A stretch of 64,000 nt of DNA from Phaeospirillum sp. (lineage in GTDB: Bacteria > Pseudomonadota > Alphaproteobacteria > Rhodospirillales > Magnetospirillaceae): contig JAUSFB010000077.1 in assembly GCA_030651575.1 (NCBI GenBank), positions 1 through 64,000 of the forward strand. Reading direction: 5' to 3'. Every line of letters starts with the position of its first letter. The first letter of the stretch is position 1. The translations under genes and the position numbers were made by a program. This document shows, piece after piece, positions 47,874 to 57,428 of the stretch. The notes beneath the pieces were generated by a model. That model was given only the letters and a program-made list of their open reading frames with translations. It was not told the DNA's origin and searched no databases.

Positions 47874-49871
47874 ATGAGCGACTTCAAAAGCAATAACAAG
47901 GTGGTCAACTGGGTCGAAGAGCGGTTGCCCATCTTCTCGATGATGCAGCACAGCGCCATCGAATACCCGACCCCCCGTAACCTGAATTACTGGTGGAACT
48001 TCGGTTCCCTGGCGGCGGTGATGTTGATCATCATGATCCTCACCGGCCTGTTCCTGGCCATGAACTACTCGTCGCACACCTCGCTGGCCTTCGACTCGGT
48101 CGAGCGCATCATGCGCGACGTGAATTATGGCTGGCTGTTGCGCTATCTGCACGCCAACGGCGCCTCGATGTTCTTCATCCTGGTCTATATCCACATCTTC
48201 CGCGGCCTGTACTACGGTTCGTACAAGGCCCCGCGCGAGATTCTGTGGTTCCTCGGCATCGCCATCTTCCTGGCGATGATGGCGACCGGCTTTATGGGCT
48301 ATGTCCTGCCCTGGGGTCAGATGTCGTTCTGGGGCGCCACGGTCATCACCAATCTGTTCTCCGCCTTCCCGGTGGTGGGCGATTTCATCGTGACCCTGTT
48401 GTGGGGTGGTTTCTCGGTCGATAATCCGACGCTGAACCGCTTCTTCGCCCTGCACTTCCTGCTGCCCTTCGTCATCGTCGGGCTGGTTGGAATGCATGTC
48501 TGGGCGCTGCACACCGTCAAGTCGAACAACCCGTTGGGCATCGACATGAAGGGGCCGCAGGATTCCATCCCGTTCCACCCCTACTACACGATCAAAGACC
48601 TGTACGGCGTCAGCCTGTTCATGATGTTCTACCTGGCGGTCGTGTTCTGGGCCCCTAACTTCTTTGGCGAGCCGGATAACTACATCCCGGCGAACCCGAT
48701 GGTGACTCCGCCGCACATCGTGCCCGAATGGTATTACCTGCCGTTCTATGCGATTCTCCGCGCCTTCACCATGGACCTTTGGATCATTCCGGCGAAGCTT
48801 CAGGGCGTGTTGGCCATGTTCGCGGCCATCCTGATCCTGTTCGCCCTGCCCTGGCTGGACAGCTCCAAGGTGCGTTCGGCCAAGTTCCGGCCGCTGTACC
48901 GTCAGTTCTTCTGGCTGTTCCTGGTGGACTGTCTGATCCTGGGCTATGTGGGCGGCAAGCCGGCCGAGGGCATCCTGATCAAGGTCGGTCAGTTCTGCAC
49001 CGCGTACTATTTCGGCCACTTCCTGGTGATCCTGCCGCTGTTGGCCCGGATCGAGAAGCCGAAGCCCCTGCCCGCCAGCATCAGTCAGCCGGTGATCAAG
49101 GCCGCCGCGTTGGGACTCATGATCCTGGTCGGTCTGGCCGGGTTCACCGGTCAGGCCCAGGCCAGCGGCGGCGAAGGCCCGGCCCTCAAGAAGCCCGATG
49201 CCGGGTTCTCGTGGGAAGGCGTGTTCGGCCGTTACGACCGGCCGACCCTCAAGCGGGGTTGGCAGGTGTTCCACGACGTCTGTTCCGCCTGCCATTCCAT
49301 GAAGCTGGTGGCCTATCGCAATCTGGCCGATATCGGCTTCACTGCCGACGAAATCAAGGAAATCGCGGCGGAGAAGGAGGTCCAGGACGGTCCCAATGAC
49401 GAAGGCGCGATGTTCATGCGTCCCGCCCGCGCCTCGGACCGGATCGTGGCTCCGTTCGCCAACGAAAAGGCGGCCATGGCCGCCAATGGCGGCGCTTTGC
49501 CGCCGGACCTGTCGTTGATGAACAAGGCCCGGACCAATGGCCCGTACTACGTCTATTCGCTGATGCTGGGTTACGAGGACGCCGCCCCGGAAGGTCATCC
49601 CATTCCGGAAGGCAAGTCCTTCAACCACTACTTCCCCGGCAACGCCATCAGCATGCCGATGGTGGTCAGCGACGACATCGTCACCTATGCCGACGGCACC
49701 AAGGCGACCAAGGAGCAAATCTCCAAGGACGTCGTCACCTTCCTGAATTGGGCCGCCGAGCCCGAGCTGGACGCCCGCAAGGGCATGGGCGCCAAGGTCA
49801 TGATCTTCCTGGCGGTGCTGACCGCCCTGCTGTACGCGCTGAAGCGTCAGATCTGGAAGGACGTGCACTGA
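47874..49871 (+). CDS. fbcH: Fused cytochrome b / cytochrome c1 (FbcH-type)
   Basis: A 665-residue polyprotein. Residues 1 to about 405 are cytochrome b with eight spans: [20 protein letters not shown], the haem histidines in HTSLAF...[19 protein letters not shown] and the quinol-site PEWY. Residues from about 425 are cytochrome c1: an internal signal peptide ([17 protein letters not shown]...AQA), the haem motif CSACH near 470 and the axial Met region, then a C-terminal span. The Bradyrhizobium fbcH product is cleaved after insertion; similar processing is expected here. A terminator follows. Confidence 0.94.
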   Translation: MSDFKSNNKVVNWVEERLPIFSMMQHSAIEYPTPRNLNYWWNFGSLAAVMLIIMILTGLFLAMNYSSHTSLAFDSVERIMRDVNYGWLLRYLHANGASMFFILVYIHIFRGLYYGSYKAPREILWFLGIAIFLAMMATGFMGYVLPWGQMSFWGATVITNLFSAFPVVGDFIVTLLWGGFSVDNPTLNRFFALHFLLPFVIVGLVGMHVWALHTVKSNNPLGIDMKGPQDSIPFHPYYTIKDLYGVSLFMMFYLAVVFWAPNFFGEPDNYIPANPMVTPPHIVPEWYYLPFYAILRAFTMDLWIIPAKLQGVLAMFAAILILFALPWLDSSKVRSAKFRPLYRQFFWLFLVDCLILGYVGGKPAEGILIKVGQFCTAYYFGHFLVILPLLARIEKPKPLPASISQPVIKAAALGLMILVGLAGFTGQAQASGGEGPALKKPDAGFSWEGVFGRYDRPTLKRGWQVFHDVCSACHSMKLVAYRNLADIGFTADEIKEIAAEKEVQDGPNDEGAMFMRPARASDRIVAPFANEKAAMAANGGALPPDLSLMNKARTNGPYYVYSLMLGYEDAAPEGHPIPEGKSFNHYFPGNAISMPMVVSDDIVTYADGTKATKEQISKDVVTFLNWAAEPELDARKGMGAKVMIFLAVLTALLYALKRQIWKDVH

Positions 49872-49918
49872 TCCACTTCGCCGGGGGCGGCCCGCCCTTC
49901 GGTTGAAACGGACGACCA

Positions 49919-49955
49919 CCGCCGCCGTCGGATTCCGACGGCGGCGGTTTTGTTT
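49919..49955 (+). terminator. Rho-independent terminator of the bc1 operon
   Basis: CCGCCGCCGTCGGA (49919-49932) pairs perfectly with TCCGACGGCGGCGG (49934-49947), effectively a 12-bp G/C stem with a small ATT-centred loop, followed by TTTTGTTT. It lies 48 bases after the fbcH stop. Confidence 0.92.
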
Positions 49956-50014
49956 GTAACGTCTAAGGTAAGACCGACTTGGCGGGACGGGCTGCGGCCC
50001 CATCCGGACCCGTA

Positions 50015-50815
50015 TCAGCCGACGATGTGCGCGCCGCCGTCGATGAACAAGGTGGTGCCGGTGACCGACTTGGCCACATCGCTGACCAGATAGGCGGCGA
50101 ACGAGCCGCAGTCATTGATGTCGGCCAGTTGATGGGTCGGCGCCTTGGCGGCGGCGGCGTCCATCAACTCGTCGAAACGATCGATCCCCGAGGCGGCGCG
50201 GGTCTTCAGCGGGCCGGGCGAGAGGGCCACGACGCGGATGCCCTTTGGCCCCAGTTCGTGGGCCAGATACTTGGTGGTGCTCTCCAGCGCGGCCTTGACC
50301 GGCCCCATGACGTTGTAATGCTCGACCACCTTGCGGCCGCCGTAGAACGACACGGTCAGCAGGGTGCCGCCATTGGTCATCAGCGGCTCGGCCAGCTTGG
50401 CGCAGCGCACGAACGAGAAGCACGACACATCCATGGCCAGGGCAAAGCCCTCGCGCGAGCAATCGGTGACCCGGCCGTGCAGGTCGTCGCGATTGGCATA
50501 GGCGATGGAGTGGATGACGAAATCGAGACGGCCCCATTTCTCTTCGATGGCCTTGAACACCGCTTCCAGCTGGCCATCCTCGCGCACGTCGCAGGGCATG
50601 ACGATGCCGGCGTTCAGATGCTCGGCCAGCGGGCGGACATGCTTGTCGCTTTTCTCGTTAAGGTAGGTGATCGCCAACTCGGCGCCATAGGCGTGGCAGT
50701 GGCGGGCGCAACCATAGGCGATGCTCTGGTCATTGGCGATCCCGATCACCAAGCCCTTCTTGCCCCGGAGGTCCAGCAGCTTGAGTGGCGCGACGGCGCT
50801 TGATATTTCATTCAT
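50015..50815 (-). CDS. fabI: Enoyl-ACP reductase FabI
   Basis: NADH-dependent enoyl-ACP reductase ending each cycle of fatty-acid elongation. The cofactor region KKGLVIGIANDQSIAYGCAR and the catalytic Y-x6-K (YNVMGPVK) are present, followed by SPGPLKTRAASGI. About 266 residues from ATG 50815 (MNEISSAV); the frame extends to 50878 but the extra residues are not family-like. No clear Shine-Dalgarno is seen before either start. Convergent with the bc1 operon across the terminator. Confidence 0.88.
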   Translation of the reverse strand: MNEISSAVAPLKLLDLRGKKGLVIGIANDQSIAYGCARHCHAYGAELAITYLNEKSDKHVRPLAEHLNAGIVMPCDVREDGQLEAVFKAIEEKWGRLDFVIHSIAYANRDDLHGRVTDCSREGFALAMDVSCFSFVRCAKLAEPLMTNGGTLLTVSFYGGRKVVEHYNVMGPVKAALESTTKYLAHELGPKGIRVVALSPGPLKTRAASGIDRFDELMDAAAAKAPTHQLADINDCGSFAAYLVSDVAKSVTGTTLFIDGGAHIVG

Positions 50816-51019
50816 AGGGGGCAATCCTTCAATGCTCGTTGTGCGGTGCAGCATATGCGCGGCTCCATCACGCCTCAAGCGGTATGACCACGAGCGCGGT
50901 CAATTTCGCACATTGGTCACATTTGATTCCAAGGCGCCTCTTCCCCTTTAGGGGATCGTTAAACGCCGCCCCCTATGGTAATGGTCAGGCAAGTTTGAAA
51001 GAGCGGGAATCCAGAACGG

Positions 51020-52705
51020 ATGGACGCAACCGGTGACAAACATCGCACCCGCCCCCCCTTTGGCGGGCGAGCGACCGTGATATTGGGACAAGACGGGTTG
51101 GCGGCCTTCCCTGGCCCCGCCGTCGTTCTGGATCGTGACGGCTACATTCTCGCCAGCAACGGCCGGGCCGAGGCTCTGGCCGCCGCCATCGCCCAGGGCC
51201 GCCTCGCCTGTCTGTCCGAGTTGCTGGCGACGCCGGGGGCTACCTCGGTGGAAAGCCTGCCCATGTCCAGCGGCGGCACCATGATCTTGGATCTGGTCTC
51301 CCTGCCGGCCGAAAACGGCCTGATGATGGTGATGGCCCGCGACGTGACCCTGGAGCGCAATCTTCGCGCTGCTCTGGTCGAATCGCGCCAGCGGTACAAG
51401 GATCTGGTCGAGATTTCCAGCGACTTCGCCTGGGAAATCGGGTTCGATGGCCGCTTTGTCTTCGTCAGCCCCAAGGGTGCCATGGGCTTCGCCGCCGACG
51501 AGCTGGTCGGACGGCGGCCCGCCGACTTCATTCTCTCGGAGGAAAACGGTCAGGGCGGAGCCCTGCCGTTCGAAACCAATATGGAGATGGAGGATGTCGA
51601 GGTCTGGATGCGCCAAAGCGATGGCAATCAGGTCTGCCTGCTGGCCTCGGCTACCCCCATCCGCAACGAACGCGGCGAATGGCGCGGCGCGCGCGGCGTT
51701 TGCCGCGACGTCACCCAGGAACGCCTCCGCGACGCCGCCCTGTCACGCGCCAACAATCGCGAACGGCTGCTGGGCTACATCGTGCGCACCATCCGCGACG
51801 AGGTCGATCCCGGCGACATGCTGAACACGGCGGCGGAAGCCACGGCACGGGCACTGGGCGCCACCGGCTGTCAGATCTTCCGCATCCTGCCCGAAAACTC
51901 CGATTTCGAGCTGTCGGCCCTGTCGGGGACCGCCGGCGACGAGCGGATCATCCTGGACTCCTTCCTGGGGTCCGATCACTTCGACGCCGACCTGGGCGAA
52001 TGGCGGGTCCTGGCCACCGTCTGCCGCTACCGCCATTCCATCAACGGAGCGGTCTTGTTGTGGCGCGGTATGGACCGCCCCGCCTGGAGCGATGACGACC
52101 GCCTGCTGATCGACGACGTCGCCAATCAGGTCGGTCTGGCTGCCGAGCAGATCACCAACCATGAGCGCGTGGTCAAGCTGTCGCGCACCGACGGACTGAC
52201 CGGACTGTTCAACCGCCGCGCCTTCTTCGACGAGATTGCCCGGCGCTTTGGCCGGCTGGCGCGGGAAGGCAAGCCGGCGACCCTGATCTACGTGGATCTC
52301 GACAACTTCAAGGCGGTCAACGACGTTCACGGCCATCAGCAGGGCGACCACGCCCTGCTGGCGGTGCGCGATCTGCTGCGCCAGCATACGAGGCCCGTCG
52401 ACCTGGTGGCCCGGCTGGGCGGCGACGAATTCGCCATCTGGCTGGAAGGCGCCGGCGAGGAAATCGCCGTGCTGCGCTGTCAGGACTTGCTGACCGCCGG
52501 CAAGGCCGATCTGGACCACTTCTCCGGCAGTCCGGACAAGCCGCTGCATTTCTCCCTGGGCGTCGCGGTGCATGTGGGCGGCAGCAAAGAATCCATCGAG
52601 GAGTTGATCGTGCGCGCCGATACGGCCATGTATGAAGTCAAGCGCAGCGGCAAGGGCGCCTGGAAACTGGCGCCGCCGGTTGGGACCGAGGGAGGGGCGG
52701 AGTGA
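51020..52705 (+). CDS. Diguanylate cyclase with PAS and GAF-like domains
   Basis: A 561-residue cytoplasmic protein: a PAS-like region (about 20-110), a second PAS (about 125-235, DGRFVFVSPKGAMGFAADEL), a GAF-like region (about 255-390) and a GGDEF domain. The active site LGGDEF (about 467) is intact and the inhibitory RxxD (RPVD) lies five residues before it, so both synthesis of c-di-GMP and product inhibition are expected. It overlaps the DUF2336 gene by four bases (GTGA), so the two are coupled. Confidence 0.92.
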   Translation: MDATGDKHRTRPPFGGRATVILGQDGLAAFPGPAVVLDRDGYILASNGRAEALAAAIAQGRLACLSELLATPGATSVESLPMSSGGTMILDLVSLPAENGLMMVMARDVTLERNLRAALVESRQRYKDLVEISSDFAWEIGFDGRFVFVSPKGAMGFAADELVGRRPADFILSEENGQGGALPFETNMEMEDVEVWMRQSDGNQVCLLASATPIRNERGEWRGARGVCRDVTQERLRDAALSRANNRERLLGYIVRTIRDEVDPGDMLNTAAEATARALGATGCQIFRILPENSDFELSALSGTAGDERIILDSFLGSDHFDADLGEWRVLATVCRYRHSINGAVLLWRGMDRPAWSDDDRLLIDDVANQVGLAAEQITNHERVVKLSRTDGLTGLFNRRAFFDEIARRFGRLAREGKPATLIYVDLDNFKAVNDVHGHQQGDHALLAVRDLLRQHTRPVDLVARLGGDEFAIWLEGAGEEIAVLRCQDLLTAGKADLDHFSGSPDKPLHFSLGVAVHVGGSKESIEELIVRADTAMYEVKRSGKGAWKLAPPVGTEGGAE

Positions 52706-53973
52706 CCGGATTCCTGAAACGCCTGTTCGGAGTCGGCGGCAATCGACCGCTGGACTATGATCAGGCCAAGGAACTGGCGGCCCACCCGGACGCCAAGGTG
52801 AGGGCCGACCTGGCGGTCCGTACCGACGTCAAGGCCGAGATTCTCTATTTCCTCGCCGAGGATGGCGATCCGGAGGTGCGTCGCCGGGTCGCAGCCAACG
52901 CCCACGCCCCCGCCCAGGCCAATCTGCTGCTTGCCAATGATCAGAACGACGTGGTGCGGGGCGACCTTGCGGCCAAGATCGCCCGCATCGCCCCGGGCCT
53001 TTCCGCCCACGAGCAGGACCGCCTGCGCCGCGTCACCTTCGAGGCGCTGGATGTGCTGGCCCGCGACCAGATTCCCAAGGTCCGCCAAATTCTGGCCGAG
53101 GCGCTGAAGGACGTCGCCCACGCCCCGCCCGAGGTTATTCTTCGGCTGGCCCGCGACGTCGAACTGGTGGTGGCCGGTCCCATCTTGCAGTATTCGCCGG
53201 TGCTGACCGACGAGGACCTGCTGGAGGTCATTGGCGCCAACCCGATCCCCGGTGCGCTGGCCGCCATCTCGCGGCGCTCGGTGGTCAATGTCCGGGTCTG
53301 CGACGCCATCGCCGCGACCGAGGATGTGGATGCCATCGCCGTGCTGCTGGGTAATCCATCCGCCCAGATCCGCGAGGAAACCCTGGACCGGCTGGCCGAT
53401 CGCGCCACCAATATCGAGGCGTGGCACAAGCCCTTCACCGAACGGCCCCACCTGTCGCCCAAGACCGCAACCAAACTGGCCCGCTTTGTCGCGGCCAGTC
53501 TGTTGCAGACCCTGGCGGCCCGCCAGGATCTCTCCCCCGACGCCGCAGCCGCCGTGGCGGCGGTGGTGGCCCGGCGCATCGACGAACTTGAAGGCGCCGC
53601 CGAGCCCAAGGGCGTCTCCGATGAAGCCGCTCTGCTGGCTCGGGTGCGCGCCATGCACACCGCCGGGCAGCTGGATGAGGCCGCCATTACGACCGCCCTG
53701 GCTTCGGGCGACACGGCCTTTGTCATGGTGGCCCTGGCCGAATTGTCCAGGCTGTCGCCACGGGTGATCCGCAAGGCGGTGGACACGCAAAGCGCCAAGG
53801 GAATCGTCGCCATCACATGGAAGGCCGGCATATCCGCCGACATATCCGCCAGTATTCAGGCCAAACTGCTGCGGATTCCGGCCAGCAAGGTTCTCAATCC
53901 CAAGGCCGGCGGCCACCCACTGACCATCGACGAGATGGAGTGGCAATTGGAATTCTTCGGCGCCCAGGGCTGA
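52702..53973 (+). CDS. DUF2336 family protein
   Basis: A 423-residue, wholly helical protein with HEAT-like repeats (AHPDAKVRADLAVR, DGDPEVRRRVAANAHAP, RDQIPKVRQILAEALKD). DUF2336 proteins are found mainly in alphaproteobacteria and their function is unclear. GTG 52702 overlaps the cyclase stop. A hairpin follows at 54014-54041. The coupling to a diguanylate cyclase hints at a c-di-GMP-related role. Confidence 0.88.
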   Translation: MTGFLKRLFGVGGNRPLDYDQAKELAAHPDAKVRADLAVRTDVKAEILYFLAEDGDPEVRRRVAANAHAPAQANLLLANDQNDVVRGDLAAKIARIAPGLSAHEQDRLRRVTFEALDVLARDQIPKVRQILAEALKDVAHAPPEVILRLARDVELVVAGPILQYSPVLTDEDLLEVIGANPIPGALAAISRRSVVNVRVCDAIAATEDVDAIAVLLGNPSAQIREETLDRLADRATNIEAWHKPFTERPHLSPKTATKLARFVAASLLQTLAARQDLSPDAAAAVAAVVARRIDELEGAAEPKGVSDEAALLARVRAMHTAGQLDEAAITTALASGDTAFVMVALAELSRLSPRVIRKAVDTQSAKGIVAITWKAGISADISASIQAKLLRIPASKVLNPKAGGHPLTIDEMEWQLEFFGAQG

Positions 53974-54013
53974 ACGAAGACAGCCAACGGCCTTGAAGAC
54001 CGATCCAGCCGAA

Positions 54014-54041
54014 CCCATGCGGGGCTGGAGCCCCGCATGGG
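54014..54041. terminator. Bidirectional hairpin between convergent genes
   Basis: CCCATGCGGGGCT (54014-54026) pairs perfectly with AGCCCCGCATGGG (54029-54041). It lies between the stops of the DUF2336 and chemoreceptor genes. No U tract, so a terminator function is probable but not certain. Confidence 0.6.
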
Positions 54042-54057
54042 AGGGGATTGGCCGGGA

Positions 54058-55776
54058 TCAGGCCTCGCGGATGCCGCTGAGGAAACGGTCGACCTCCCTC
54101 CGCAGGGTTCCCGCCTGTTGTTGCAGGGCCTCGACCGCCCCCAGCACATCCTTGGCGGCGCGGTCGGTTTCCTGGATGGTCTGCGACACTCCGGTGATGT
54201 TCTCGTAGACGTAATTGGTGCCCGAGGCGGCATGATCGATGTTGCGGGCGATTTCCTGAGTCGCGGCACCCTGTTCCTCGATGGCGGCGGCGATGGTGGT
54301 GGTGATGCCATCCATGGAGGAAATGGTGGTGCCGATGCCGCGAATGGCCCGGACCGTCTTGTCGGTCTCCATCTGGATGGTGTTGATCTGGGTGGAAATG
54401 TCCTCGGTGGCGCCGACCGTCTGGCGGGCGAGATTCTTGACCTCGGCCGCCACCACGGCAAAGCCCTTGCCGGCCTCGCCGGCGCGGGCCGCCTCGACGG
54501 TGGCGTTCAGGGCCAGCAGATTGGTCTGTTCGGCGATACCGGTGATCATCTCGATGATCTCGCCGATTTTGTCGGCCGCCCCGGCCAATCCCTGAACCCT
54601 GGTATTGACGGTATCGGCTTCCCTGGTCGCCGAGGCCGCCACCTGATTGGACATGCCCACCTGTTGGGCGATTTCGTTGATGGAAGCGGTCAGTTCCTCG
54701 GCGGCGGCGGCGACCATGCGGACGTTTTCATTGGCCTCGCTGGCCTGATTGGCGGCCGAGTTGGAGCGTTCCAGGGCCTGATCCGCCGACATCACCATGC
54801 TGCGCGCCGTCTGTATCATCTGCAACGCCGAAGCCGCGACGGAATCCAGCACCGCCGTCACCGCCTTGTCGAAGCTGGCGATCAGACCCTCCAGCCGGTG
54901 CATGCGGGCCTCGCGCGCGGCGGCGGCGGCTCGGGCCTCGCCCTCCATCTGCTGCTTGGCGATGGTGTTGTCCTTGAAGACCTGGACGGCGCGGGCGATA
55001 TCGCCGACCTCGTCCTGCCGGTCGAGCGCCGGAACCGTGATCGAGACGTCGCCGCCGGCCAGCTGGTTCATGCGCCGGGTCATGTCCTCGATCGGGTCGG
55101 CGATGATGCCCTTCAAAATCCAGCGCACGCCGATCACCGCCAGAATGGTGGCGGCGATGCCGCCCAGCACCAGCCAGGTCAGCACCTGGTTCAGGCGCGC
55201 CTCGGACTCGGTGGTCGACAGCGACGACGACAGCACGGCGATGACGTCGCCATCCTGCATGCCCATGCCGCCGTGACAACTGTGGCAGATCTCTTCCTTG
55301 GCGCCATCGGTGACGCCCAGCACGATGGGCAGGGAATAGCGGTAGAAACCATCGGTGAACCGTCCGACCGCCGCCTTGGTCGCGAACGCCTCGGCGTCGA
55401 CATCGTCCTTGGGCAGCTTGGGGGCGCGCTCGGGCTCGACATCCTTCATGTGGGTCACGACCTGCGGACCCCAGACACTCCACACCTTGCCCGGATAGTG
55501 GATATTACGGCTATCGAACCAATTGTTGAATACGGCGATCCCGATATTGTCGCCGTCCTCGGGCCTCTTGGCCATGACGTTCTGAATTAGGGCGTGCAGG
55601 GAGGTCATCTCATTGGCGGATAACTGCCTGAGCTGGCGTTCCATCTCCACGCGTTCAAAGCGGGCGATAGTCACCACGACGCTTGCAATCAGGGCAATGA
55701 CGCCCAATCCGACGATAAGCATGAAGCGGCTGGACAGCCGCAGATTGCGCCAAGCGTGCGACACGGGCACTCCCAT
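54058..55776 (-). CDS. Methyl-accepting chemotaxis protein with c-type haem sensor domain
   Basis: About 572 residues. A first span (about 17-37), a periplasmic domain (about 40-215), a second span (about 220-240), a HAMP domain and a long signalling coil with the hairpin [19 protein letters not shown]. The periplasmic part contains CHSCHGG near residue 165: a CxxCH haem-c motif, as in DUF3365/Tll0287-like sensor domains. Such receptors sense redox state or ligands such as O2 or NO. The frame opens further upstream; ATG 55776 gives the usual short cytoplasmic N-terminus but is not certain. Confidence 0.88.
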   Translation of the reverse strand: MGVPVSHAWRNLRLSSRFMLIVGLGVIALIASVVVTIARFERVEMERQLRQLSANEMTSLHALIQNVMAKRPEDGDNIGIAVFNNWFDSRNIHYPGKVWSVWGPQVVTHMKDVEPERAPKLPKDDVDAEAFATKAAVGRFTDGFYRYSLPIVLGVTDGAKEEICHSCHGGMGMQDGDVIAVLSSSLSTTESEARLNQVLTWLVLGGIAATILAVIGVRWILKGIIADPIEDMTRRMNQLAGGDVSITVPALDRQDEVGDIARAVQVFKDNTIAKQQMEGEARAAAAAREARMHRLEGLIASFDKAVTAVLDSVAASALQMIQTARSMVMSADQALERSNSAANQASEANENVRMVAAAAEELTASINEIAQQVGMSNQVAASATREADTVNTRVQGLAGAADKIGEIIEMITGIAEQTNLLALNATVEAARAGEAGKGFAVVAAEVKNLARQTVGATEDISTQINTIQMETDKTVRAIRGIGTTISSMDGITTTIAAAIEEQGAATQEIARNIDHAASGTNYVYENITGVSQTIQETDRAAKDVLGAVEALQQQAGTLRREVDRFLSGIREA

Positions 55777-55933
55777 CCGATGAAGCGGCCGGATCAGTCC
55801 GGTCGCGGCGCCCAAATTACTCCCCGCCGAGGAGACTATTACGAATGGGTCGAAAAGAAAATACTGCCTATTCATCAAAACTTCAAAAATCGGGGGCGCG
55901 CGACCATTGCCGACGCGCCCCCGATAAAGACGT

Positions 55934-56806
55934 CTAGGCCCGAACCAGGGCGTCGTAATCCGCAATCAACTGCCGGGTGATATCGCCCGGCGTGAATGTA
56001 TACGACGCGATCTCGCGCACCGGCGTGACCTCGGCGGCGGTGCCGGTCAGGAAGCATTCGGTGGCCTTGGCCATTTCCTCGGGCAGAATCGCCCGCTCCA
56101 CCACCGGAATGCCGCGCGCCTTGGCCAGCGCGATCACCGTCTGACGGGTGATGCCGTTCAAGAAGCAATCGGGCAGCGGTGTATGCAACTCGTCGCCGAA
56201 CACGAAGAAGACGTTGGCGCCGGTCGCCTCGGCCACCTGACCGCGCCAGTCGAGCATCAGCGAATCTTCGTATCCGTCACCCTCGGCCTTGTGCTTGCTC
56301 ATGGTGCAGATCATGTAGAGGCCGGCGGCCTTGGCCGAGGTCGGCGCCGTTTCCGGGTGGGGTCGCTTCCAGGTGGACATGTTGAGGCGGATGCCGCGCA
56401 TGCGGGCCTCCGGGCTCCAATAGCTGGGCCAGCTCCAGGTTGCGACGGCGACCCGGATCTTGCTGCTTTGGGCGGCGACGCCCATCATCTCGCTGCCGCG
56501 CCACGCCACCGGGCGGACATAGCCGTCGATGATGTTGTTGGCCTTGATGGTGGCGTTGGTGGCCTCGTCGATTTCCTCGACCGAGAACGGGATCTCGAAA
56601 CCGAGGATCCGACCGGATTCGATCAGGCGCTGGGAATGCTCGCGCAGCTTGAACACCTTGCCGTTATAGACCCGCTCGCCCTCGAACACGCACGACCCGT
56701 AATGCAGGCCATGGGTCAGAACATGGATATTGGCCTTGCGCCAGTCCACCAGCTCGCCATCGAACCAGATAAAGCCGTCGCGGTCGTCGAAGGGAGAAAC
56801 TGCCAT
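55934..56806 (-). CDS. ilvE: Branched-chain amino acid aminotransferase
   Basis: PLP enzyme of fold type IV catalysing the last step of Val, Leu and Ile synthesis. About 290 residues. FIWFDGELVDWRKANIHVLTHGLHYG at the start, the catalytic Lys in the SKHKAEGDGYEDSL region, EATGANVFFV and GITRQTVIALA are all typical. ATG 56806 (MAVSPFDD) gives the expected N-terminus; the longer frame to 56896 would cover the divergent MarR promoter. Confidence 0.92.
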   Translation of the reverse strand: MAVSPFDDRDGFIWFDGELVDWRKANIHVLTHGLHYGSCVFEGERVYNGKVFKLREHSQRLIESGRILGFEIPFSVEEIDEATNATIKANNIIDGYVRPVAWRGSEMMGVAAQSSKIRVAVATWSWPSYWSPEARMRGIRLNMSTWKRPHPETAPTSAKAAGLYMICTMSKHKAEGDGYEDSLMLDWRGQVAEATGANVFFVFGDELHTPLPDCFLNGITRQTVIALAKARGIPVVERAILPEEMAKATECFLTGTAAEVTPVREIASYTFTPGDITRQLIADYDALVRA

Positions 56807-56918
56807 GGGAATGTCCGTCCGGATAGGGGTGGTGGGTGGCCGAAAATGAGCGGCGAATGGTCGGGCGCGACGGAAAGTTACCATTCGCGCTTGCACGGCG
56901 TAACATTTTTAGGCCATA

Positions 56919-56939
56919 TATGTCAATATGACTGACATA
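56919..56939. promoter_or_regulatory. Inverted repeat over the MarR-type gene start
   Basis: TATGTCA (56919-56925) and TGACATA (56933-56939) form a perfect 7-bp inverted repeat with a 7-base centre that includes the ATG at 56928. The size and symmetry suit a MarR dimer, suggesting autoregulation. Confidence 0.55.
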
Positions 56940-57428
56940 AAAACCGGATTCAACCCCCTCTTCCTCCGCGAGGAGGAGCTGCGCCAGGGCATCGAGCTGC
57001 TGTTTTTCGCTTATCGCGATTTCACGGCCGAGCCCGACGCCATTCTGGCGGAATACGACTTTGGCCGCGCCCATCACCGCGTCATCTACTTCGTCGGCCG
57101 CCATCCTGGGATCACCGTCAGCGAGCTGCTGGAGATCTTGCGCATCACCAAGCAGAGCCTGTCGCGGGTCTTGGGTCAGCTGGTGCGCGAGAAGTTCATC
57201 ACCCAGCGGCCGGGGCTGCGCGATCGCCGCCAGCGCCTGCTGGAACTGACGGAAAAGGGCATCGAGCTGGAACGCCAGCTGACCGAGCGCCAGCGCGCCC
57301 GCATCGCCCGAGCCTATCGCGAAGCCGGGGCCGAAGCGGTGGAGGGTTTCCGCAAGGTGCTGCTGGGTCTGGTGGAGGAGGCCGACCGCAGCCGCTTTCC
57401 TTCTCGCGGTCCGCAACGACGGGGGTGA
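56928..57428 (+). CDS. MarR family transcriptional regulator
   Basis: A 166-residue winged-helix protein: VSELLEILRITKQSLSRVLGQLV is the recognition helix region, followed by the wing GLRDRRQRLLELTEKG. Ligand unknown. It stands at the head of an operon: its stop overlaps the response-regulator start as GTGA. The inverted repeat over its start codon is a likely self-binding site. It is divergent from ilvE and could also affect that promoter. Confidence 0.9.
   Translation: MTDIKTGFNPLFLREEELRQGIELLFFAYRDFTAEPDAILAEYDFGRAHHRVIYFVGRHPGITVSELLEILRITKQSLSRVLGQLVREKFITQRPGLRDRRQRLLELTEKGIELERQLTERQRARIARAYREAGAEAVEGFRKVLLGLVEEADRSRFPSRGPQRRG

Noticed and set aside
47826-50003. A 725-codon open frame on the minus strand opposite petA/fbcH
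   Set aside because: It mirrors the codon bias of the real genes, is low in complexity (His, Gln, Gly, Arg, Asp) and has no domain; it is a shadow of the bc1 operon.
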